Assembly: GCA_013695905.1 (NCBI GenBank)
Contig: JACCZQ010000008.1
Span: 1 to 6,032 of the forward strand
DNA length: 6,032 nt
Source: Chthoniobacterales bacterium
GTDB lineage: Bacteria; Verrucomicrobiota; Verrucomicrobiia; Chthoniobacterales; UBA10450
Direction: 5' to 3'
Shown here: positions 1 through 5,665 of the stretch, piece after piece
Position numbering within the stretch: position 1 is the first letter of the stretch
How the letters are laid out: each line of letters begins with the position of its first letter
Notes under the pieces: model-generated
What the model saw: the letters and a program-made list of their open reading frames with translations, nothing else
What the model was told of the DNA's origin: nothing
Databases searched by the model: none
Position numbers and translations under genes: made by a program

Positions 1-127
1 AAACAACGGGGGTAAGGGGAAGTGTCTCCCGCGCGCTCAAAACCGACTCGCGAACCCACTGCAACGCCGCTTCACCTCGATCTTTGGCCCCCAACGGCCG
101 CCGCCGACTAATGGTGAAATATCCGGG

Positions 128-1003
128 CTAAGGGCTGACGGCGGGAAGCGTCGGCGGAACGGCAATCGTGCCGAGGGTGTTACTAAGATCCGGGCTGCCC
201 TGGCCGGTGAACTTCAGCGCGCTCGAGTTGCTGGCGTAAAGATCCGGCGCGCTGTCCATGGAGAGGAACGCCATCGGCACATCGCCAAAGGCGTGAATCT
301 CTGCGATCTCGAAGCCGCGGCCTCCGGCGCTGCCGTTCTCCGGGGTCCAGCGGAGCGCGATGTAGCGGGCGGCCTCGGCGGCGAAACCGAATTGTTGCTG
401 TTGCCTTTCCTGGCGTGCGGCGAAGCGATCGAGTGTCTCGGCGCCGTAGAGGCCGAGGCTGGCGATGCGGCCGGGCTTCTGGACGTTGAAGGCGAGCTTC
501 AGGTAGCGCGCTTCCACGCCCACCATCGAGAGATTGAAGAGGCGTTTGCGGGTGAAATTGATGCTGCCGTCCACGTCGACCCACTGCGGGCTGTTCGCGG
601 GCAGCTTGTGATTTGAGACGGAGATTTTCAGTTCGCCGGCCGCGGTGGCGTTCTCGTTCACGAAACTGAAGCGGTCGAGCAGCGATGTGGGGGGCAGCTT
701 GATGACGAAAGTGGTCTCGCCTTCCTGCAGCGGGCAGCTGAGGGAATCGTCGTCCATGATGAGAGCGGCAGCGCTCTTGTTCTGGTCGTTTGCAGTGGCG
801 ACGGCGGTGACGCGGCCATCGGGCGTGGTGCACTCGATCTGCGCGCCGCTGTTCATGCGGGCGAGGTTCTTCGCGAGGTTCGCACTGGTGTCTTCGACCG
901 GCGCGGCGGCGAAACTCGTCTGGCCGGTGGCGAGGGCGAGTGCCACCAGCGCGGCGGCGGCGACATTGCGCTGACCATCAAGGAGGAGGGGAAAGCGTTT
1001 CAT
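128..1003 (-). CDS. Secreted discoidin (F5/8 type C)-like protein, function unknown
   Basis: This predicted exported protein of 291 residues has a clear signal peptide: MKR at the N-terminus, a hydrophobic Ala/Leu/Val stretch at about residues 14-27, and a likely signal peptidase I site after Ala32 or Ala34. Residues about 53-187 have the pattern of a discoidin-like beta-sandwich: an ALIMDDD segment (80-86) where the family has its 'L-I-D-G-D' turn, then alternating strands ending in ARYLKLAF (165-172) and IASLGLYG (180-187). A second, partial copy of this closing pattern follows (ARYIALRW 212-219, FEIAEIHAFG 231-240), separated from the first by a Gln-rich stretch (199-204). Only two cysteines remain in the mature part (58 and 90), possibly a disulfide. 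Such domains typically bind carbohydrate or surface polymers, so a glycan-binding role beside an EPS operon is reasonable but inferred. The start is ATG 1003; an in-frame TTG at 1018 would only add five residues ahead of the signal peptide. A weak GAAAG lies 8 nt upstream of the ATG. The gene is divergent from the export genes. No convincing terminator follows. Confidence 0.8.
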   Translation of the reverse strand: MKRFPLLLDGQRNVAAAALVALALATGQTSFAAAPVEDTSANLAKNLARMNSGAQIECTTPDGRVTAVATANDQNKSAAALIMDDDSLSCPLQEGETTFVIKLPPTSLLDRFSFVNENATAAGELKISVSNHKLPANSPQWVDVDGSINFTRKRLFNLSMVGVEARYLKLAFNVQKPGRIASLGLYGAETLDRFAARQERQQQQFGFAAEAARYIALRWTPENGSAGGRGFEIAEIHAFGDVPMAFLSMDSAPDLYASNSSALKFTGQGSPDLSNTLGTIAVPPTLPAVSP

Positions 1004-1083
1004 AACAACGACTTTCAAAAGCTAAAGCCGCGCCAATCCCGCCGGATTTTTTCGCGAACGTGCTGCCGCTCTGCCGCTGATGT

Positions 1084-1098
1084 GCGGACGCCGTCCGC
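1084..1098. repeat. Perfect 6-bp inverted repeat with 3-nt spacer
   Basis: GCGGAC and GTCCGC flank a GCC spacer. The site lies in the divergent intergenic region, so it could be a repressor or activator half-site pair or a small hairpin in the 5' leader of the minus-strand gene. A 6-bp repeat in GC-rich DNA also arises by chance, and no second copy is seen in the window. Confidence 0.3.
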
Positions 1099-1140
1099 CA
1101 GAATCGTGAGGAAACGCGACGCAATCCAGAGGCGATTCTG
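1099..1140. repeat. 8-bp inverted repeat in the divergent promoter region
   Basis: The arms CAGAATCG (1099-1106) and CGATTCTG (1133-1140) are perfect inverted copies about 26 bp apart. They sit just upstream of the candidate plus-strand promoter at 1164. The centre-to-centre distance of 34 bp is close to three helical turns, which would put both half-sites on one face of the DNA. Chance occurrence in a region of this size is quite possible. Confidence 0.3.
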
Positions 1141-1163
1141 CTGCGAAACGAGGTCGATTTAGC

Positions 1164-1192
1164 TTGAAGCTTTCGCGTGATTTCCGTAAAAG
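1164..1192 (+). promoter_or_regulatory. Candidate sigma70-like promoter for the EPS export operon
   Basis: TTGAAG (1164-1169) and TAAAAG (1187-1192) each match four of six consensus -35 and -10 bases and are exactly 17 bp apart. The -35 box overlaps an 11-nt perfect palindrome, AGCTTGAAGCT (1161-1171). Transcription would start near 1199 and leave a leader of about 140 nt before ATG 1338. If this is the promoter, the TTG at 1164 cannot be the translation start of the downstream gene. The evidence is only consensus matching. Confidence 0.35.
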
Positions 1193-1337
1193 AGACGCCA
1201 CCAAGCTGCTTGAGACAGAAACAACAACAAAACCACAGTGGAGGGGTGCGCCTTTTTCCCGGAGACGCGCCGCAGAGATGGCCTTTTCCGTCGTTGTGGT
1301 ACTACTTCTGCTGATTCACCAAATTCGCTCGCCATTT

Positions 1338-2669
1338 ATGGCCAGTAACTCATCACGCCGCTGGCCGGCCTTTTCCTTCCGCCGCGCAGGGCTCGCTCTG
1401 GTGCTGCCGATCCTTTGCGCCACCTCGATCGTCCAGGCGCAGGACGTGGTCCGCCCCTCGCTCGCCGGTGAAGCCGCGGCCGAAGCGCGCCGGCAGTCGC
1501 TCGATCGGATTCCCTACAATTTGCTCGTGGGTCCGGTGCGCTTCCGTTTCAGCGCGACCGCGGGTCTCGAGTACAACGACAACATCAACATCGCCGAAGT
1601 GAATCGGATGGAGGATTTCATCTTCCGCCCGCAGGTGAACCTGAACGCGCTCTGGCCGATCACGCAGCTGAACACCCTGCGCTTCGATATCGGCGTCGGC
1701 TACGCTTTCTACCTCGATAACTCGCAGTTCAACACCAACGGCATCCTGCTCGCGCCGGGGTCGCAGTTGTCCTTCGACATCTTCATCGGCGATTTCCGCA
1801 TCAACTTCCACGATCGCTTCTCACTCGAGCAGGACCCGATCGGCGAGCCGCAGCTGAGCGGCGTGGTGGATTATGGCCGCTTCCAGAATACGGCCGGTGT
1901 TTCCGTGCTCTGGGATTTGAACAAGGCGGTGGTGACCTTCGGCTACGACCACTACACGTTCATCGCCACGAACGATGACTTCTCCTATCTCGACCGGAAT
2001 GCGGAGATGTTGACCGCGACGGTGAGCGTCGCCGCCACCTCGACCACCGGCGTCGGTCTCGAGACGAGCTTCGTGCACAACTATTATAATGAGAATCTGC
2101 TGAACGATTCCGACACGTTCAGCATCGGCGGCTTCGTGGAGACGCAGCTGACGAACTACCTGAAGCTGCGCGTCGCGGGCGGTTACCAGCACATCAGCTT
2201 CGGTGGTGACGACGTGGTTCTCGGCCCGTTCCCGCCGGGCTTCCTCCCGGGCAGCGAGCGGTTCATCGTTTTTAACGACCGTGGAAATCTGAGCGATTTC
2301 TACATCAACCTGCTCCTCTCGCACCGCGTGAACGCCGCCTTTACCCACCGCATCGCGGCCGGTCATGAATCGCAGCTGGGCGTGAACTCGAATTTCATCC
2401 GGCTGACCTACGTGCGGCACACCGCCACCTGGAACATCATCAACCGCACCCTCCTCACGACCGAGCTCTTCTATGAAGACGCGGAAGATTCCGGCGGGTT
2501 CATCAACGAGCATCTGCAGCGCTACGGCGGCGCCCTCAGCCTCGGCTATCAACTCACGCGGAACGTCACCCTCGGCGCCCGCTACCAGCACACCCGGAAA
2601 CAATCAAACGTCGAGTTCCGCGATTATCGGCAGAATCGCGTAATGATCGACTGCACCTACAGCTTCTAA
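1338..2669 (+). CDS. Outer-membrane beta-barrel protein of EPS locus (putative beta-barrel porin 2 type)
   Basis: This 443-residue protein is predicted to be an outer-membrane barrel linked to exopolysaccharide secretion. A signal peptide fits residues 1-34: an Arg-rich n-region (RR at 7-8 and 15-16), hydrophobic core 17-33, cleavage after IVQA. The mature chain has a conserved-looking first strand with GLEYNDNI (76-83), many amphipathic beta-strands with aromatic ends throughout, and a closing section SLGYQLTRNVTLGARYQH (401-418) followed by DYRQNRV (429-435). It ends in ...TYSF, the C-terminal Phe with an aromatic two residues earlier that the BAM machinery recognises. This pattern is that of the PF10082-like barrels often found in EPS clusters. 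ATG 1338 was chosen because it places the signal peptide at the N-terminus. In-frame ATG 1278 would add a second hydrophobic run, and TTG 1164 would add 58 residues lying in a probable promoter. No clear ribosome binding site precedes 1338. Operon partner: the export protein starts 24 nt downstream. Confidence 0.85.
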   Translation: MASNSSRRWPAFSFRRAGLALVLPILCATSIVQAQDVVRPSLAGEAAAEARRQSLDRIPYNLLVGPVRFRFSATAGLEYNDNINIAEVNRMEDFIFRPQVNLNALWPITQLNTLRFDIGVGYAFYLDNSQFNTNGILLAPGSQLSFDIFIGDFRINFHDRFSLEQDPIGEPQLSGVVDYGRFQNTAGVSVLWDLNKAVVTFGYDHYTFIATNDDFSYLDRNAEMLTATVSVAATSTTGVGLETSFVHNYYNENLLNDSDTFSIGGFVETQLTNYLKLRVAGGYQHISFGGDDVVLGPFPPGFLPGSERFIVFNDRGNLSDFYINLLLSHRVNAAFTHRIAAGHESQLGVNSNFIRLTYVRHTATWNIINRTLLTTELFYEDAEDSGGFINEHLQRYGGALSLGYQLTRNVTLGARYQHTRKQSNVEFRDYRQNRVMIDCTYSF

Positions 2670-2693
2670 ACAGAGCGCAACACTTGGAATCGC

Positions 2694-3383
2694 ATGAGAA
2701 AATGGGCCTTCACATTCGTCGTCGCAGCATCACTCCTCGCGAGGGTGCCGCTCCCGGCGCAGGACAGCAGTCCGTCAATGGTGCCCATGCAGCCGCCCGC
2801 GCGCGCCATCCCGGCGGAGCCGGCGACCAGCAGCGCGGTCATGCGCACCAATTCCATGACGGTGCTCGACGACCGGAAGCGGCTCGGGCCTAACGATCAC
2901 ATCAGCTTCCGCGTGGTCGAGGACCGCGACAACGAAGCACAGCGCCTCCGGGTCAATGACAACGGGCAGCTGGAGGTGCCATACATCGGCCTCGTCCAGG
3001 CCGCCGGCCGCACCTCGAAGGAGCTCGCCTACACGATCAAGTCGGCGCTCGAGAAGGAATATTACTACAACGCCACGGTCATCATCGCTCTCGAGTACGT
3101 CAGCGAAAAATCGCGCGGCCGGGTTTACGTCAGCGGATCAGTGAAAGGCCCGGGGCCGCAGGAGATCCCGCCGGATGAGACCTACACCGTCAGCAAAGCG
3201 ATCATTCGCGCCGGTGGGTTCGGCGATTTTGCAAATACCCGCCGGGTGCGCGTGACGCGCCGGAGCGGACAGGATTTCGTCGTGGACGTGAAGAATGTCA
3301 TCGAACGCGGCCGGACCGACCAGGACGTCGTGCTGCAGCCGGATGATCAGATTTTCGTCCCGGCGCGCACCATCAATTTCTAG
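2694..3383 (+). CDS. Short polysaccharide export protein (Poly_export + SLBB, Wza-like OPX family)
   Basis: This 229-residue periplasmic export protein belongs to the Wza/outer-membrane polysaccharide export (OPX) family. The signal peptide covers about residues 1-22 (MRKW, hydrophobic 5-16, cleavage at PLPA/QDSS). There is no lipobox Cys, unlike Wza, so it is probably not a lipoprotein. A Pro/Ala-rich linker (27-48) leads to the Poly_export domain (about 62-135), with LGPNDHISFRV (64-74) and NGQLEVPYIGLV (90-101). One SLBB domain follows (about 141-190), with GRVYVSGSVKGPG (142-154) and the typical AIIRAGGFGDFANTRRVRV (169-187). The chain ends soon after, at VLQPDDQIFVPARTINF (213-229). It lacks the further SLBB copy and the C-terminal amphipathic helix that let Wza (about 380 residues) span the outer membrane. 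It probably forms a periplasmic ring between the Wzc-like protein and a separate outer-membrane pore. GGAA (2686-2689), 4 nt before ATG 2694, may serve as a ribosome binding site. Confidence 0.92.
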   Translation: MRKWAFTFVVAASLLARVPLPAQDSSPSMVPMQPPARAIPAEPATSSAVMRTNSMTVLDDRKRLGPNDHISFRVVEDRDNEAQRLRVNDNGQLEVPYIGLVQAAGRTSKELAYTIKSALEKEYYYNATVIIALEYVSEKSRGRVYVSGSVKGPGPQEIPPDETYTVSKAIIRAGGFGDFANTRRVRVTRRSGQDFVVDVKNVIERGRTDQDVVLQPDDQIFVPARTINF

Positions 3384-3384
3384 T

Positions 3385-5583
3385 ATGCAATCTCCCGCTC
3401 TCGATCGTCCCACGGCCGCTTCGTGGACCACCTCGTTCATCACGAGGATCCATCGCTACAAGGCGCTCATGCTGCGCCGCTGGTGGATTCCGTTGCTCAC
3501 CATCTGCCTCGGGCTCTTCGTCCAGGCGTGGTTGATTTACCAGACGCCGCCGCAGTTCCTCTCCACCTCGAAGATGATGCTCGCGGGCAAGCTCAACATC
3601 GCGCAGAGCGCCGTTTACTCCGAGGATAGCCTCAATTTCTACGGCACCCAGATTCAGCTCATGCAAAGCGCCGAAGTCCGCCGGAGCGCCGAAGCGCTCG
3701 TCCGCGCGCAGCATCCTGAGCTACAGCCGGTCAAAATCGACATCACCGTCAACCAGAAGCCGCGCACTTCCATCTTCGATCTGCAGGCGATCGGCAGCAC
3801 GCCTGATTACACGCAGGCCTACCTGAACGCGGTGATGCAGAAGTATCTCGATTTCAAAAAAGGGATGCGCGAGGACCAGGGGCACAACGTCACCACCGCC
3901 ATCACGGAACAGCTCATCCAGGTGGAGAAGGATCTCCGGAACGCCGAAGACGAGATGCTCGATTTCCAGAAGCAGAACAACATCGGCTTCATCCAGGAGG
4001 AGGGGAACAGCGCCGCCGCCTATCTCGTTCGGCTCAATCAACAGTATGCGATGTTGAAGACCGAGTACGACCTGCTCGAAAAGCTCGACCTCGATCAGAA
4101 CCTCGATCGCAGCCAGGCTGCCTCCACCTCGCCGCAGACCGGCGCCTCACCCGCGGCCGGCGAAGTGCCGCTGCAGGGGATGCCGTTCTCGGATGTCGGC
4201 CCCGAAGGTGAATACCTCAAGGCGAAACAGAACGTGCAGCTGCTGAAAGCCGACCGCGACACGCTCGCCAGGGATCTCCGCCCGCGGCACCCGAAAATTA
4301 TCCGGTTGAACGACGAGATCGCCAAGCAGGAAAGCCTCATCCAGCTGTTCCGCGCCGACGCGGTCGAGAAGCTCGCCACCCGCCGCACGTCCATCGGCAA
4401 ACAGATGGAAAATCTGCAGGAGAACGTGAAGGAGTGGGAAACCAAAGCGCTCGATCTCAGCCAGCGCCTCGCGGTCTTCAATCGCCTCAAGGGCAAGGTC
4501 GATCGCCTCAAGATTCTCTACGAGCGCCTGACCACGAACCTCAAGGAAGTCGGCGTCTCGCAGGTTGTGGACGGTGGCGATCAGGTCTCGATCATGGAGC
4601 AGGCGACCATGCCCATCTCCGTGCGGCCGGGCCTCCTCAAGAGCCTGCTCATCGGCCTCGGGATCGGCGCGTTTGCCGGTATCGGTATCCTCCTGCTGCT
4701 CGACCGCATCGACGACCGGATGGCCTCGCTCAGCGAGTTCCAGAATCACTTTTCCGAGAACGTGATCGGCCAGATCCCGCGGGAGAAAACCAAAGGCCGC
4801 GTCACCCTGCTGCAGCCGGACGACGCCCGCCACATCTTTGCGGAGTCGTATCGAAATATCCGATCGTCCATCTTCTTCATGCCTTATGAAGGCCCGCGGC
4901 CGAAGACGCTCCTCGTCACCAGCGCCGTGCCTAACGAGGGCAAGTCCACCATCTCCGCGAATCTTGCGATCACGTTCGCGCTTTCCGGAGCCAAGACGCT
5001 CCTCATCGATGGCGATCTCCGGCGCGGCGCGCAACGGGAGGCGTTCGACATCTCCTCGAAAATCGGTTTTGCCGAGGTCCTGAAGGGCGAAGTGAACTGG
5101 CAGGAAGTGGTCGTGCCGACCGCCTACCCGAGCCTTTTCGTGCTCCCGCGCGGACAGGCGCTCTCGCAGCCCAGCGAGCACCTCCTGCGCGATACGACCG
5201 ATCGCCTGATCCAGGATCTCTACCTGCACTACGATTACATTATCATCGACAGCTCGCCGGTCCTGGCCGCGGACGATACCACCAGCCTCGCGCCGAAGAT
5301 CGACGCCACGCTCTTCGTGGTCCGCCTCTCCTACACCTCCGCGCGCCTGACGAAGAAATCGCTCGATTTGCTCTACAACCGGCAGGTCAATGTCCCGGGC
5401 GTGATTCTCAATTACGTTGATACCTCGCTGCCGGAGTACTACTACTACCAGTATTCGGAGTACTACAATACGCCGCCTCCAGCGCAGGAAGATCGGCACG
5501 GCGTGCCCGCGCCCGCCCTGCACGCGAACGGCCATGGCAACGGCCAAACTCCGGCGCACATCAACCGCCCCCAGTCTTCGTAA
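3385..5583 (+). CDS. wzc: Wzc-like polysaccharide co-polymerase with BY-type tyrosine kinase domain
   Basis: This 732-residue inner-membrane protein controls EPS chain length and export and autophosphorylates on tyrosine. Order: N-terminal cytosolic segment; TM1 about 33-52; Wzz-type periplasmic domain with long helices (about 173-236 and 277-405) joined by a Pro/Ala/Ser-rich linker (242-276); Pro motif (P410, P415); TM2 about 419-439; then a cytosolic BY-kinase. Kinase motifs are intact: oligomerisation motif E487-xx-R490-xx-R493; Walker A VPNEGKST (515-522, Lys520); Walker A' LLIDGD (539-544, Asp542 and Asp544); Walker B IIIDSSP (619-625, Asp622). The tyrosine cluster at 685-694 has seven Tyr in ten residues. 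A 38-residue tail rich in Pro, His, Gly and Asn follows the cluster, which in E. coli Wzc lies close to the C-terminus. ATG 3385 begins one base after the stop of the export gene, with no Shine-Dalgarno, which points to translational coupling. An earlier in-frame ATG at 3295 would overlap the SLBB gene and add 30 residues unlike this family. Confidence 0.93.
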   Translation: MQSPALDRPTAASWTTSFITRIHRYKALMLRRWWIPLLTICLGLFVQAWLIYQTPPQFLSTSKMMLAGKLNIAQSAVYSEDSLNFYGTQIQLMQSAEVRRSAEALVRAQHPELQPVKIDITVNQKPRTSIFDLQAIGSTPDYTQAYLNAVMQKYLDFKKGMREDQGHNVTTAITEQLIQVEKDLRNAEDEMLDFQKQNNIGFIQEEGNSAAAYLVRLNQQYAMLKTEYDLLEKLDLDQNLDRSQAASTSPQTGASPAAGEVPLQGMPFSDVGPEGEYLKAKQNVQLLKADRDTLARDLRPRHPKIIRLNDEIAKQESLIQLFRADAVEKLATRRTSIGKQMENLQENVKEWETKALDLSQRLAVFNRLKGKVDRLKILYERLTTNLKEVGVSQVVDGGDQVSIMEQATMPISVRPGLLKSLLIGLGIGAFAGIGILLLLDRIDDRMASLSEFQNHFSENVIGQIPREKTKGRVTLLQPDDARHIFAESYRNIRSSIFFMPYEGPRPKTLLVTSAVPNEGKSTISANLAITFALSGAKTLLIDGDLRRGAQREAFDISSKIGFAEVLKGEVNWQEVVVPTAYPSLFVLPRGQALSQPSEHLLRDTTDRLIQDLYLHYDYIIIDSSPVLAADDTTSLAPKIDATLFVVRLSYTSARLTKKSLDLLYNRQVNVPGVILNYVDTSLPEYYYYQYSEYYNTPPPAQEDRHGVPAPALHANGHGNGQTPAHINRPQSS

Positions 5584-5589
5584 CCTCTC

Positions 5590-5620
5590 CGGTGGCGCGA
5601 GTTTGTAACTTGCGCCTCCG
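5590..5620 (+). repeat. Strong hairpin just after the wzc-like stop codon
   Basis: The arms GGCGCGAGTT (5594-5603) and AACTTGCGCC (5607-5616) pair over 10 bp, with one G-U wobble and a TGT loop. After a T-T mismatch the stem extends by three more pairs (5590-5592 with 5618-5620). It begins seven bases after the stop codon at 5583 and has no U-tract, so it is not a standard intrinsic terminator. It could stabilise the mRNA 3' end, lower expression of the flippase gene, or be one copy of a dispersed REP-like palindrome. The left part (GGTGGCG, 5591-5597) can instead pair with CGCCACC at 5634-5640, which allows an alternative fold of the whole 50-bp element. Confidence 0.55.
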
Positions 5621-5665
5621 CGAGGACCGGCCACGCCACCGCTGGTCCTACCGGCCCGGCGCGCG

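Larger units (their letters stand above)
1004..1337. promoter_or_regulatory. Divergent intergenic region between discoidin-like gene and EPS export operon
   Basis: This stretch of about 334 bp separates the two divergent start codons and probably carries the promoters for both directions. It has a perfect short palindrome at 1084-1098, an 8-bp inverted repeat CAGAATCG/CGATTCTG at 1099-1106 and 1133-1140, a candidate plus-strand promoter at 1164-1192, and an A/C-rich untranslated-looking segment around 1216-1234. A purine-rich GGAGGGG (1240-1246) resembles a ribosome binding site but has no usable start at the right distance. I found no convincing promoter for the minus-strand gene. The plus-strand reading frame of the beta-barrel gene stays open through 1164-1337, but this part encodes Arg-rich and low-quality sequence before the true signal peptide, so I treat it as leader. 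Confidence 0.55.

Noticed and set aside
69..127. Possible terminator after the minus-strand gene (GGCC...GGCC stem near 89-102)
   Set aside because: The stem is only 4 bp and no T-run follows on the minus strand.
2..616. Long plus-strand open frame opposite the discoidin-like gene (open from the left edge to 616)
   Set aside because: Its translation is Arg/Ala/Gly-rich with no domain pattern, and the minus-strand gene has a signal peptide and strand motifs. It is a GC-driven antisense shadow.
1022..1204. Small minus-strand open frame of 60 codons in the divergent region
   Set aside because: It has no ribosome binding site and an Arg/Ser-rich random-looking product, and it spans the likely promoter region. 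Conservation would be needed to take it seriously.
1240..1246. GGAGGGG as a ribosome binding site
   Set aside because: No in-frame ATG, GTG or TTG lies 5-10 nt downstream; the nearest ATG (1278) is about 31 nt away.
1821..2603. A 260-codon minus-strand open frame opposite the beta-barrel gene
   Set aside because: The composition (Glu/Arg/Val/Ala-rich) and absence of motifs mark it as a shadow of the barrel gene.
3295..3384. Upstream start for the wzc-like gene at ATG 3295
   Set aside because: It would overlap the 3' end of the SLBB gene by about 90 bp and add Ser/Arg-rich residues that are not family-like. ATG 3385 is one base after the preceding stop and begins a normal N-terminus.
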